Shown here: positions 16,307-27,895 of the stretch, piece after piece
Position numbering within the stretch: the first letter of the stretch is position 1
How the letters are laid out: the number at the start of each line of letters is the position of its first letter
Assembly: GCA_004431415.1 (NCBI GenBank)
Contig: QPMI01000078.1
Span: 1-64,000, forward strand
From: Cyanophora paradoxa
Taxonomy: Eukaryota; Glaucocystophyceae; Cyanophorales; Cyanophoraceae
Reading direction: 5' to 3'
DNA length: 64,000 nt
Notes under the pieces: generated by a model
What the model saw: only the letters and a program-made list of their open reading frames with translations
The model's database searches: none
Told to the model about the DNA's origin: nothing
Program-made: the position numbers and the translations under genes

Positions 16307-19300
16307 TTACAGACCCATGACCGGGATCCGGAGCTCGAGGAACGTCAAGAAGGTCAATGTGAAGATGCTGATCCCGAAACGCGAGAGGCTCTGCGCGAAA
16401 TATTAAAGCGATCTCATTACACGAGCTCGAGGCTATGTAGCTAACGGCGATCTTAATTTCCCATTTCGGAATTCGAATTCGGACTCTAGATCTTATCCGA
16501 TATGCCACGCCATGATGCATAGCTTAGTAGAGTGATGCAAGGGACGCACGAAAGGTGCTCCCATGGCCAAGCTCGAAGCGCTACTGAGGTAGGGAATGTA
16601 GTTTAGGTAGTATCCGGAGGCGGTCGACGCCACAGGTGTCCACGTAAAAGCCTGCGCATGCGCGCGCGTGCGCACGCAATTACATAGGCCCGTCGACTTC
16701 GTTCGCAATGGATGAATGTCGTCGAGCAAATTAGCAATATACACTAGTACTAGTAGTACTATATACATCTTGGTGTTGATATATCGATCATGGTATGTGC
16801 GCATGCGCACGTTTTTGAAGACAAACGTCGGGTATCCGTCAAGCTCGACGCGAACATTGTACTGCGTAGAATGGCGCGGTCAAGAGACTCTGAGAGCTCG
16901 AGACCTATTTACAGAAGCGATCACGAGCTTTAATTTGCTCTGAGCTCGAGATTCATGATCATGATCGAACCGGCGTATTGACTCGGAAGAGGAGCTGTCG
17001 ATGCCGGCGAGTGGTAATAGCGGACGGGGCTACAGTGCGCAGGAACAAATCAATATTAATATTAGCCATGCGACGGAATAGAGTGCTGAGTGTCAGGATG
17101 CGCACTAAATTCGAGGACTACCCGCGGCCCAGCCGCCGACTGCACGATCGACGCGCGCACGCCCCTGGCTTCCGATTTGGCACCAGCATCGTCTGCAATA
17201 AAGACTTTGATTTCGCCCCCGGCCTGACAGCGTCACAGCGTTAATTATAATTTCGACAAGCTTAAGAGGCCACACCAAGGTGAAGTTGCGATTAACATTG
17301 AACGTTTTAGTGCGCATGTGCACGCGCACGCGGCGCGCAAGCGCACCGCGAGGACCGTCCGAACGGCCTCCACGAGGGCGCCCCCAAGACTAAGGGAAAC
17401 GTTGCTCGATCCATCCTGCACGCGCACGCGCATGATCAATCGATATCGATATCGGGTGGTTCAACGGTTGAAATAGGATGATAGCATGATTCACGAAAAT
17501 CACATGTGCATTGATTTTATAATTAGAGGTATTTACATGGAGAATCTCTCCAACATCATGGCATGCATTTCAAATAGATGGGAACCACAAAGTTCGCTAG
17601 CAAGTTTTTATTTTCGATTTTGTAATTCATTCGATTAACTGTTATAAATTAACGTTGTCTGATAGACTTTGAGTTATGAGAACATTGGGAAGATCACCTG
17701 TTTAGCGTACAGCAACGGGCTTCCGATGTCGAGCGAGTAGACCGCAATGCCATTCTCCTGCATTGCGAAGCAGGAGGTTCGGTCGGGTCCAGCAGTGGAC
17801 AGAGCTAGCTATAGAGTAGAACCACTGCACGTGTACATGTCAAACACTAAAACAAAGTCACGCGCACGATGGACTTCGTTAAAGACGAAACGTTGCGCTG
17901 CGCATACGGGCAATTCAATAACTACTCATGTATGCGGTTCAAAACTCAGACAATCGTTCTGATTAAATTACCGAAAAGCTTTCCACTGATATGCTTTGGG
18001 ATTCGTCCTGCGCATGTAAAGCGGCGGATCCGAATAAGTTGAAGAATCGTAGTGCATATATGCCCGACGTCGACGGTCTTCCATATATTGCAATTGACTT
18101 TCGAATTTCGTAATGCGCCACTGTACATGTACATGTAGCTTGCAATTGTGCATATGCATATGTATATATATATATATTATGTCCATGTAGCGGCAGTTGG
18201 ATAAGGCATACGCAGCGGCGGGCGCACCAAAGCGGAGCTCGAGGCGCTTGCAGCTGGATCCGGAGTCGGGCTGCGCATCCACGCGCACGTGCACGTGCAC
18301 GTGATCATGAGTATTTCGAAAGTGGCAGACAGTGGCCGACCGGGATATATATATCGACGCGATCATGAGAGCGTCACGGCGTACTTATACGCGTACCTCG
18401 CTATCGGGGAGGGTGTCGGCGTCGGAGAGCTCGCAATCAACGGGGTAGAAGACGGGGGCGGGGTTGGAGAGGGGGTGGCGGATGGGCTGGGGCTGGGCGA
18501 CGGGCTGGGGCTGGGCGACGGGCTGGGGCTGGGCGACGGGCTGGGGGTCGGGCAGCTGCCGAGGGCGACCTGACAGAGAGTAATGATGTTGAAGTTGAAC
18601 ATTTGGCTGATCATGGTCATTCAAATCCCGGGCGGGCGCAAAATGCATGCGCGCGTGCACGTCAATTTATATAATTAGGCGGGAGCGCTTGCGGGATATA
18701 TGCATGTATAAATAGGCTCTGGCCCGTGCAAAGTTGCGGGTCGCATGCATATGAGTTATAAACAACATTAGTGTGCGCATTGGGGCCTGCGCATGCATGC
18801 CTGTTGGCCGCCAACTGCAGCTCGTATTGCCCGGCGGAGAGCGCGACGAGGCTCAGCGACGTTGCGTTGCGCCAATTTAACCTGCGCGTGCCGCAGTGCG
18901 TTATAATTAGGGCAAAAACGTCGTTAACGACCCGGCCGCCATAGGCCGGTAATCATGCATATTATTTTCGAGCTCGAGCTTGCAATTGAAATCATTGAAT
19001 TCAGGTTTCATATTATAATTAGCTACAGGGATAAAAGAGAAAACAGGCGCACCAACTACCGGGCGCTTGCGAGAAGAGCGTCACATTGGCATCTTGATCT
19101 GCATGGGGACGATTGCCAAGTTCATTCCAAATTTGTAACGAAGAGGGCCGAAGAGCTCGAGGGCAGTGATCATGAAGGGCGATCGCGAACAGTGAAAGGG
19201 GACACACAGGGTTTGCAAAAATTCCTTGCCGACCCATATATGCATGAATATTGCCGCATGCACTAGCATCTAGATCTAGATCTAGAGCTCTGTACGTACC

Positions 19301-20094
19301 CGCAATGATGAATTGCATGCTTAACGGTGGATTAGGATTCGCGTAACTGACGGAAATGTTGTACATCCCCGAGGCCGGCACAGTGATCCAGTAAAAGTAC
19401 ACATCACCAGCATACACGTCACCTTCGAGCATGCGTAAAAAACATTAAAAACTTGATCATGATCAGCTGTAGTACGTGGCCATATATATATATATATATA
19501 TATATGACGGCGCCGGCGGCTCGCGATCGAGCTCGACCGCGAGCCTCGGCCGCGGAGCGCGCACATATGTTGCACCAGGTTTGGTCAAGCGGGTCGGAAG
19601 TGTCCTCAAAGCACGACAGGGTACCATTGTAGACCTCCGCTTTATTCCTGAATTTGCCGAGGTTGCATCTGGGTGCTATGGTTGAATCGTGCTCTAAGGG
19701 GTTCTGCGCAAATAAAACGTGGTCGCGCGCGCGCCGTCAGAGTTAACATTGCGATCGATATATATACATATATAGCGGTACGCCCGCTATCGTAGTATGG
19801 TGGTGCGCGATCGCTGATCATGAATGCGTATGCGAATTCGAATATTAATGCGGATGCGACCGCGAATTCGGACTTCGGGATTTTTGGAAGCTATACACTA
19901 TAGCTAGCGCTTGCCTTGGTTACATGGCCGGCGACAGGAACGTATTTCGTGTAGTTCCCGCCGTACATGCGCGTGGTCGTGATGCACGTGCCGTCCGTAT
20001 ACGAAGCCGAATACAGCAGCTGGCTCGGGTGGCAGGCTGCGACGAATGCCATGCACATCCCGACGCCGAACAATACACGGAGCGCGTTCGACAT
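16307..20094 (-). CDS. Multi-exon host gene for a secreted or membrane protein
   Basis: Exon-sized coding pieces on the minus strand are flanked by splice sites, many of them GTGCGC donors and GCAG acceptors. Starting at 20,094, [19 protein letters not shown] is a signal peptide, followed by a Cys/Tyr-rich stretch. Next pieces are [19 protein letters not shown] (about 19,662), [20 protein letters not shown] (about 19,430-19,297; like a PPC-type beta domain), [11 protein letters not shown] (about 19,130), a Pro-Ser linker (18,390-18,565), [18 protein letters not shown] (17,356-17,423), [19 protein letters not shown] (about 16,650), and a hydrophobic end [20 protein letters not shown] stopping at 16,307. 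Some exons and phases remain uncertain. A cell-surface role is inferred. Confidence 0.5.
18479..18549 (-). repeat. 18-bp tandem repeat encoding a Pro-Ser linker
   Basis: About three and a half copies of GGGCTGGGGCTGGGCGAC. On the minus strand, one frame gives alternating Pro-Ser, preceded by tctctgtcag, a good acceptor. Such linkers are typical of algal extracellular glycoproteins. Confidence 0.6.
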
Positions 20095-20231
20095 TCCTCA
20101 GGGCCTGCAAAAGCACAAATGCGCCGCGGCGCATACGATGCAAAATGTTGATGCACACTGCGGCCGCAAAACCGCCGGAGCTACTAGGCCCTGAGGCTAG
20201 CACGTAGTGCCACGTACTACGGTTACAGTAC

Positions 20232-20340
20232 GGTGTAGAATCCGGTCCGCATTCCGCATTGACAGGCGGGGTACCGGGCTGCGGAGCGCTAGCGGCCGGG
20301 CTGCGGCCCGGCCCGCGGCGGCCGCCGGCCCGGCCGGGCG
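20232..20340. repeat. Direct repeat A, left copy (about 110 bp)
   Basis: Matches 24,953-25,063 in the same orientation, starting gtgtagaatccggtccgcat and sharing a GC-rich palindromic tail. The two copies bracket the 3.4-kb TIR element. Confidence 0.65.
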
Positions 20341-20394
20341 CCGCCGCGCGCGCGCCGGCCGGGCATGCGCAGGGATGGGAAAATTTTTGGGGGT

Positions 20395-20870
20395 CCCCCG
20401 AGGTAGGGCACTGGCCAGCGGCCCGGCCGAACAGCTGGCTGGCTGGTTTTGGACTTTTAGGCTGGCCCAGCCGCCCGATTTGTTGACCAGCCGGGCCAGC
20501 CTTTTTCGGCTTTATCGGGCAACCAGCCGGTCGGCGACACTGGCTGGGGGGTCGGCTCCAGACGAGGAGTGGGGCTTGAGGGGGTGGCTTGATAAGATCG
20601 ACAGCAAAGATTCTTAACTGTGCACAATAAAACAGTTACAAAAGCGTTTCCAAGACACCGATTTCATTTAAGAACGTGGGCTCTGCGCCTGGTCGGCTGG
20701 CCTAGCCGAGTCTTCGGCTCCTAGCTGGAGGCTGGTTGCCAGCTGGCCGGCCAAGTTTTGGCTGGAAGCTGGCGGCCAGCCCCGGGCCGCTGGCTGGGCT
20801 TCGGCGGCTTGCGCTGGCCCGCTGGCCGAAGGGAGGGCAGGCTGGCCAGTGCCCTACCCCGAGGGTCCGC
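20395..20870. mobile_element. MITE-like element with inverted ends
   Basis: The left end carries cccccgaggtagggcactgg and the right end the inverse, ccagtgccctaccccgaggg. The interior is rich in gctggccggc-type repeats and has no ORF with support. Its left-end motif agggcactggccagcggcc also occurs at 32,748 and 33,926. Confidence 0.45.
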
Positions 20871-21462
20871 GGTAGAGCTTGTTTTAAAACTTGGAGCCGA
20901 CCGCGGCCGGATGGGGGATCGATTGAGTCCCGTCTCGATTATTTTTTCCTCTCGACCTCCCTCCGCGATTGGGCCGTCTCGCTACGTCCGTGGACGGCTT
21001 ATTCTGCAGTCGGCGAGCCGCGCAATTCTGATCATCGGATCATATACTGTAATTCGGGTAATATTTAAGACCCCAAAATAATTAGTAATCCCAGGGTTTG
21101 GTCGGTTTAGTAGGCTGAAAATAATTAAGAGTTGGCCGCGCGGAGCGCTTTAGTAGCGGCCTTCAGAAGGGGGTGGGCGCGGCGCGCGCTAGGAGGTCTA
21201 GATCTAGATCTGTTGGAGCGTCCGAGAACCCCCTCGCACTACAGCTAGCTTCTCCCGCGCTGCAGCTAAGGCTGCGTTACGTACCCCCCCAGCATCTCAG
21301 GTTTAGTATACGATAAAACTTTAGTAGTCGGGCCTCAAAACTTTGGTACTATAAAGATCCAGTATACTAAATATTTCCCGACTTACAGTATATCGGCATT
21401 TTTCTCACGCTTAAAGCTCCAGGGATTTCGCGCCGCGGCCCCGGTCGCTGGCGCATGAACTG

Positions 21463-24400
21463 GGCGGGCTGATCGATCGGGAAGAGGCTCAAAACGCGCC
21501 ACGCAGAACATCGAGACTCGAGGTATACGTCAGTGCCAAAGATGGCCCGTTTTTGACTCAGACTGCACTGTCACTAGTACTGCAGTACTAAAAACTCAAG
21601 GAAACATCATAGCATCATGCGCAGCAGCGCTAATATTTGTCTGAAAAAGAACCTAAAAGGATTTCAAAAATACTACATAACTTAACACAAGCAGTAAAAT
21701 AGTAAAATCAGATCGCCGGAGGCCAACCTAGCAGGTCGACCTAGGTCCGGCGGGAATTTCGGCAGCTAGCTATGGGATTTTCGGGATTTCCGGGAATTTC
21801 GGCAGGGGATTTCCGGGAATCCGGCCGCCAGCGGCCGGGCGGCCCGGCTCGCAGAGCATCCCGCGCGTTCGCACGCGCTCTCCGGCCTCTCTACAGCCTT
21901 TCCCGCACATTCGAAATCCTGGAAAGCCCCCGCGGCCCGTCCTCTGCTCAGAAGCGGCGCCCCGCGAGCGCCAGCGTTCCGGCCCGCGCCCCGGCCCGCT
22001 CGTGTACAGCCTCGCCTTCTCGCAGGCGGGCTCTACGTAATGCATTCTCACCGTGGTGCGCTTCAGCCTCCCCCGCGCGCACTCCCCGCGCCCCGCGCGC
22101 CGTCGCCTCCTTCGCTGACAATCGCGACTCCACTCGCCCCGCTGCAGCCAGCGGCGCACGACGCGCGCCCGACCGCGCACCTCAGATATGCTCTGCGCAC
22201 TATGCGAATTCACGTCCATCGTCGCACGAGTCCTCTTCTGCGCCGCGCCCCGCTGACCGCCCCGTGCAGCCCCAGCCGCTGCCGCGCGCTGCACCGCCGT
22301 CCAGGCTGACGGTCCAGCCGATCGCAGCGGGCGTGCCCGATCGTAACTCAAGCCAGCGCAGCTCGTGAGAGCCCCGCCTTCCCGCCCCGCCCGCTCTAAA
22401 CCGCGCCCCGCTGACCGTGCAGCACGGCCTGGATTTCCGACACGCGCCGCCGCGCGACCAGCAGGTGCCGGGGCCAGCGGGCGGGCCCGGGGCGCGGCGG
22501 AGCGCAAGCGCTGCCCGCGCGTCAGGTGCGGGGCGGCGCGGCGGCGCTGGCTGCGGCGGCCTGCAGCGATCGGGGGGCCCGCAGCAGGTGCGCCGCGCGC
22601 CGGGCGGGCGGCGGGGCCGGCCCTAGGGGCGGGGCCTCGCCGGCCCTCCCTGGGGAGGGCCCCGGCGCGGGGCCGGCGGGCGGGCCCGGGGTGGGGCGGC
22701 GCTCACGCGCTGCCCGCGCGGCAGGTGCGGGGCGGCGTCGCGGTGGTGGCGGCGGCGGCCTGCGGCGATCGGGGTCCCGCAGCAGGTGCGCCGCGCGCCG
22801 GGCGGGCGGCGGGGCCGGCCCTAGGGGCGGGGCCCGGCGGGCCCTGGCCTACCTGGGGAGGGCCCCGGCGCGGGCGGCGGGCGGGTACGGGGCGGGGCGG
22901 CGCTCACGCGCTGCCCGCGCGGCAGGTGCGGGGCGGCGTCGCGGCGGTGGCGGCGGCGGCCTGCGGCGATCGGGGTCCGCAGCAGGTGCGCCGCGCGCCG
23001 GGCGAGCGGCGGGGCCGGCCCTAGGGGCGGGCCTCGCCGGCCCTCCCTGGGAGGGCCCCGGCGCGGGGCCGGCGGGCGGGCCCGGGGCGGGGCGGCGCTC
23101 ACGCGCTGCCCGCGCGGCAGGTGCGGGGCGGCGTCGCGGTGGTGGCGGCGGCGGCCGGCGGCGATCGGGGGCCCGCAGCAGGTGCGCCGCGCGCCGGGCG
23201 GGCGGCGGGGCCGGCCCTAGGGGCGGGGCCTCGCCGGCCCTCCCTGGGGAGGGCCCCGGCGCGGGGCCGGCGGGCGGGCCCGGGCGGGGCGGCGCTCACG
23301 CGCTGCCCGCGCGGCAGGTGCGAGGCGGCGTCGCGGCGGTGGCGGCGGCGGCCGGCGGCGATCGGGGGCCCGCAGCAGGTGCGCCGCGCGCCGGGCGGGC
23401 GGCGGGGCCGGCCCTAGGGGGCGGGGCCTCGCCGGCCCTCCCTGGAAGAGCCCGGCGCGGGCCGGCGGGCGGGCCCGGGGCGGGGCGGCGCTCACGCGCT
23501 GCCCGCGCGGCAGATGCGGGGCGGCGTCGCGGCGGCGGTGGCGGCGGCGGCCGGCGGCGATCGGGGGCCCGCAGCAGGTGCGCCGCGCGCCGGGCGGGCG
23601 GCGGGGCCGGCCCTAGGGGCGGGGCCCGGCGGGCCCTACCTGGGAGGGCCCGGCGCGGGGCTGGCGGGCGGGTACAGGGCGAGGCGGTGCTCACGCGCTG
23701 CCCGCGCGGCAGGTGCGGGGCGGCGTCGCGGCGGCGCTGGCGGCGGCGGCCTGCGGCGATCGGGGGCCGCAGCAGGTGCGCCGCGCGCCGGGCGGGCGGC
23801 GGGGCCGGCCCTAGGGGCGGGGCCTCGCCGGCCCTCCCTGGGAAGGGCCCCGGCGCGGGGCCGGCGGGCGGGCCCGGGGCGGGGCGGCGCTCACGCGCTG
23901 CCCGCGCGGCAGGTGCGGGGCGGCGTTGCGGCGGTGGCGGCGGCGGCCTGCGGCGATCGGGGGCCCGCAGCAGGTGCGCCGCGCGCCGGGCGGGCGGCGG
24001 GGCCGGCCCTAGGGGGCGGGCCTCGCCGGCCCTCCCTGGGGAGGGCCCCGGCGCGGGGCGGCGGGCGGGTACAGGGCGGGGCGGCGCTCACGCGCTGCCC
24101 GCGCGGCAGGTGCGGGGCGGCGTCGCGGCGGCGGTGGCGGCGGCGGCCGGCGGCGATCGGGGGCCCGCAGCAGGTGCGCCGCGCGCCGGGCGGGCGGCGG
24201 GGCCGGCCCTAGGGGCGGGGCCTCGCCGGCCCTCCCTGGGGAGGGCCCGGCGCGGGGCCGGCGGGCGGGCCCGGGGCGGGGCGGCGCTCACGCGCTGCCC
24301 GCGCGGCAGGTGCGGGGCGGCGTCGCGGCGGTGGCGGCGGCGGCCTGCGGCGATCGGGGCCCGCAGCAGGTGCGCCGCGCGCCGGGCGGGCGGCGGGGCC

Positions 24401-24897
24401 GGCCCTAGGGGCGGGGCCTCGCCGGCCCTCCCTGGGGAGGGCCCGGCGCGGGGCCGGCGGGCGGGTACAGGGCGGGGCGGCGCTCACGCGCTGCCCGCGC
24501 GGCAGGTGCGGGGCGGCGTCGCGGCGGCGGTGGCGGCGGCGGCCTGCGGCGATCGGGGGGCCCGCAGCAGGTGCGCGCCGGACCTAGGTCGACCTGCTAG
24601 CTAGCTGCCGAAATTCCCGCCGGACCTAGGTCGACCTGCTAGGTTGGCCTCCGGCGATCTGATTTTACTATTTTACTGCTTGTGTTAAGTTATGTAGTAT
24701 TTTTGAAATCCTTTTAGGTTCTTTTTCAGACAAATATTAGCGCTGCTGCGCATGATGCTATGATGTTTCCTTGAGTTTTTAGTACTGCAGTGACAGTGCA
24801 GTCTGAATCAAAAACGGGCCATCTTTGGCACTGACGTATACCTCGAGTCTCGATGTTCTGCGTGGCGCGTTTTGAGCCTCTTGAAGATCAGCCCGCC
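21463..24897. mobile_element. 3.4-kb element with about 305-bp terminal inverted repeats
   Basis: Sequence 21,463-21,771 is the near-exact reverse complement of 24,597-24,897. Outer ends are GGCGGGCTGATC on both sides. The AT-richer TIRs enclose a very GC-rich interior dominated by the 198-bp array. No transposase is visible, so it would be non-autonomous. No clear target duplication was found. A palindromic cctaggtcgacctgctag motif occurs twice at the inner right edge. Confidence 0.7.
22430..24580. repeat. Eleven-copy 198-bp GC-rich tandem repeat
   Basis: gcagcaggtgcg recurs at 22,581, 22,779, 22,979, 23,175, 23,372, 23,571, 23,769, 23,967, 24,167, 24,363 and 24,563 (period 196-200). Each unit also has cgctcacgcgctgcccgcgc then ggcag. 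Units differ by a few substitutions and G/C-run length changes. Long ORFs across it change frame between copies and look like composition artefacts. Confidence 0.85.
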
Positions 24898-24952
24898 GCG
24901 GGCCCGGCCGCCGGGCCGGGCGCCGCCGCGCGCGCGACGGCCAATCCGGGGC

Positions 24953-25063
24953 CGGTGTAGAATCCGGTCCGCATTCCGCATTGACAGGCGGGGTACCGGG
25001 CTGCGGAGCGCTAGAGGCCGGGCTGCGGCCCGGCCCGCGGCGGCCGCCGGCCCGGCCGGGCGC
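24953..25063. repeat. Direct repeat A, right copy (about 110 bp)
   Basis: Right partner of 20,232-20,340, with one visible substitution in the aligned core (gcgctagcgg versus gcgctagagg). Followed by GC-rich palindromic ggccggcc sequence. Confidence 0.65.
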
Positions 25064-25310
25064 CCGGCCGCCGCGCGCGCGCCGACCGGGCCGGCCGGCC
25101 GCAGGCCGGCGCCGGCCCGGCGGCCGCGGCCGCTAGCTGTAAGCCTGAAGCATACTATGATAGTACTACCGTAGACAGGTACGGATCCGGAGGGGTACCC
25201 GCCCCGCGCCCCCGCGCCCCCGATTTGAGGGGTACGGAGTAATACGCGCTGAGATCCAATGTAGCTCTGTTCACCCCCCGGCCGGCCCGCTACCGTACTA
25301 CGGTAGTACT

Positions 25311-25830
25311 AGCTAGTAGGGTTGCCGCTTACACTTACAAACGACTTACGTAAGTGACTTAACTTACACTCCACTTACACTTACGGCCCCCGAAAACCGA
25401 CTTACGGCCGTAAGTCGTAATTATAAGTCGCCCCCCAGGATACCCCCTTCGACCAGCCGCTGAGCGAAAAACGACCTAATTCGGACCCAAAACGATCTAG
25501 AAACACTGTAAAAGCGTGTTTCTCGCTTGTTCAGCAGTCCGTGCGCCTGGAATTGAGGTAGAAGCAGCCCAACAGGGGGTTATATTACAAGGGTCTGGAA
25601 GTCATCATGCTCTTGAGGGTCTTCAAGTGCTTAAACCCGGAGCCAACCTTGTTTAATGTTCAGGTTTAGATCATAACCAATCTTAACGACAGATTCCGAG
25701 GGTTTTCGCCTCGGTTCTACCCCACTTACAGCCGACTTACGGATCGACTTACACTTACACTCCACTTACACTCCCACTTACGGCGGCTCCAGCTGGCTGA
25801 CTTACGCCGGAAGTGGCAACCCTACTAGCT
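25311..25830. mobile_element. 520-bp MITE with 16-bp terminal inverted repeats
   Basis: Perfect ends AGCTAGTAGGGTTGCC at 25,311 and its inverse at 25,815-25,830. Sub-terminal regions are full of (a)cttac/gtaag repeats, also in inverted relation. No ORF in the interior. Surrounding sequence is rich in ctag/gctagc repeats, which hides any target duplication. Confidence 0.65.
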
Positions 25831-26284
25831 AGCCTAGTAGTACTACTAGCCTAGTAGCTACTATAGTACTAGGCTAGCCTACCCTAGTAGCGCTAGCGCT
25901 AGCCTAGCTAGCGCTAGCTAGCTAGCTGGCGCATGAGCCCAACTTGCCAAGTTGGCAAGGTCATCCCCGCCGGCGCCCCGGGCCCCGCGGCCGGCCGCGC
26001 CGCGCCCCCTTGGCCATAGGGTTACCGTATGTCGGAAATGTCGGTCACCCACCTTCCGACATCGACATTGTCGAATGTCGGTTGGATGTCGGTGCGATCC
26101 GACAGAGGGGGGGTAGGGGTCCTCTCCGCCGGCAGAATGCGCCATAAATTATAAATTAAGGCTTCTGGCGCTCCAGGAAGTTATTCTAAGCATGCATGTC
26201 TAAACACTTTCCCCACGTTGGGAGACCATAGGAGCGTGCACCGGCACGACCTTGCCGCCCAACCTCGCCGCCAGCCTTGTGTAG

Positions 26285-26830
26285 GGGCGTGGACCGGGTC
26301 GGGGGATCGACCCGATCGACCCGACCCGCTCGCCCGGCCGACCCGACCGGGTCGACCCGGGTCGGCCCAGGGGGGGTACTTCTACCCCGCTCTGCCCCGA
26401 AAGAACATCGCAAACGTGATGAGAAACATCGAAATCGTGCTTTAATGCAGGAGATATCCGATATAGATGCAATATCTGCAATATCTAGATGCATTCTACG
26501 CTCCCGAAACGAACTTATGCTGATTCGGGGGGGTACGTATGTACCATCAACCAGACACGTCCACTGTACAGGAACATTTGCATGCATCTGAGAGACATAT
26601 AAGTATAATACACATAGTATGTGTAATATAAACGAAGATTTCAGCATTTATCAACACTTCAGAAAGGTGGAGAATGGTCCCCAAGGGTGTACCCAGGACC
26701 CTTCGGGCCGGGTCGACCCGGGTCGGGCCCGGATCGAGTCTGACCCGGGTCGAGAGGTCGGCCCGATCGACCCGCTCGCCTGGCCGACCCGACCGGGTCG
26801 ACCCGGGTCGGCGCGGCCCGGTCCGCGGTC
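26285..26830. repeat. Paired GGGTCGACCC-rich blocks
   Basis: Two GC-rich blocks (about 26,285-26,375 and 26,705-26,830), both containing gaccgggtcgacccgggtcg and cccgatcgacccgctcgcc-type strings, flank 330 bases of AT-richer sequence. Each block can fold on itself. Origin unclear. Confidence 0.5.
26535..26647 (-). CDS. Possible first exon with signal peptide
   Basis: On the minus strand, MLKSSFILHILCVLYLYVS followed by a few polar and Cys residues (VPVQWTCLVDGTY) reads like a signal peptide. It ends at gtacccccc, a possible donor. No downstream exons were identified, so it may be chance. Confidence 0.2.
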
Positions 26831-27057
26831 CTAGCCTTGTGGCTCTCTCCGCCTCCTCCTTTGCAAGCTCCTCGGCTGCGGAGGGCCGGGATCAGCTGCG
26901 AGAGACCTTCGAATTGGAAGCGGCCGCGGGGCAGACCGGCAAGCTCCTCGGACGCGAGTGCAAGCCACTCTTCGAGCTGGTCCTCGTCAATATTAATTGG
27001 ATATCGATCATTGAGGGCGCGCAGCTGCAGGTTCCAGTAGCAGAAGACGATCTTCAT
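26800..27057 (-). CDS. Possible exon or gene fragment
   Basis: MKIVFCYWNLQLRALNDRYP followed by an acidic helical stretch (DEDQLEEWLALASEELAG) and FEGLSQLIPALRSRG has protein-like composition, then runs into the GGGTCGACCC repeat. No family recognised; no confident splice sites. Confidence 0.25.
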
Positions 27058-27088
27058 GACCTGTGCAATTCGAGTTTAATTTGTTTAA

Positions 27089-27552
27089 CACAGCGGAACG
27101 GCGTTGTATGGCGCCCTATACGCTGAAGGAAAAAAGTCTTCTATGTAAATCGTTAACTTAAATCGTGTGTTCGCGTTACTGCAAAACTGGGCGAACTCGA
27201 CTTGAACTTTGACGTACCCCCCTTTTGGACTTGGTCGCGGCGCCGCGCGGCGCAACGAGCTCGCTGAGCATGCATCAACCAGCGCCACCATGCATAGAAG
27301 TTAAAGATCAATCATTGAACGCATCATAGACGCGTTGGCCGGCGGCTCCGATCCTACGTTTGGACGTTCTGTCTAACAGAAGTTCGAACGACTTTTTTTC
27401 CAACGGCACCCGACTTCACCCCCCCCGGTTAATTTTTCAAGTTGAATATGTTTCAAATATATATTAAGCTCTAATAGACTTGACTTGAAAAATTAAACTT
27501 GAGCGTATAGGGCGCCATACAAGTTGATACAACGCCGTTCCGCTGTGTAAGC
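27089..27552. repeat. Inverted repeat pair, possible MITE
   Basis: acacagcggaacggcgttgt followed by tatggcgccctatacgct at 27,089 is repeated inverted at about 27,505-27,552, with a short insertion in the right copy. The roughly 380 bases between are AT-rich and lack a gene. Confidence 0.5.
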
Positions 27553-27895
27553 ACAGCAATACAAGTTTTATTCGAAATTCAGGGCCCTCACCCGCTCGTT
27601 CGTGAGGTGATTCCGAAGCTTGCTGTGGATGTAGGCCCACGTAGATCACAGACTCTGAGAGATCACAGAGGGCCCCCACAGCTTGAGTGCGGGTTTCGGA
27701 AGTCCACCTCGCGCCCTGAGGCAAGAAGTCCGCGTGCACGTGGGCCTTGAGCTGCTTCTTCCAGAAGCCCCACCACCTGGCGGGGTGTTCGTGCTCACGA
27801 GCCGGCGATAGCCGGTCGCCGAGTTGCGTTCGCCGAGGATGTGCGTTCGAGCGTGCGTCAGATTCCACCTCGCCAGCTGCAGCGGCATGCCCCAC

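Noticed and set aside
22430-24580. CRISPR-like reading of the regular 198-bp repeats
   Set aside because: No short repeat/unique spacer alternation; whole units repeat, and the genome is eukaryotic.
22365-24604. Very long open frames (over 600 codons) across the 198-bp array
   Set aside because: Composition is almost only Gly/Ala/Arg/Pro, frames are open on both strands at once, and the repeat period is not a stable multiple of three. This is expected from stop-poor GC-rich repeats.
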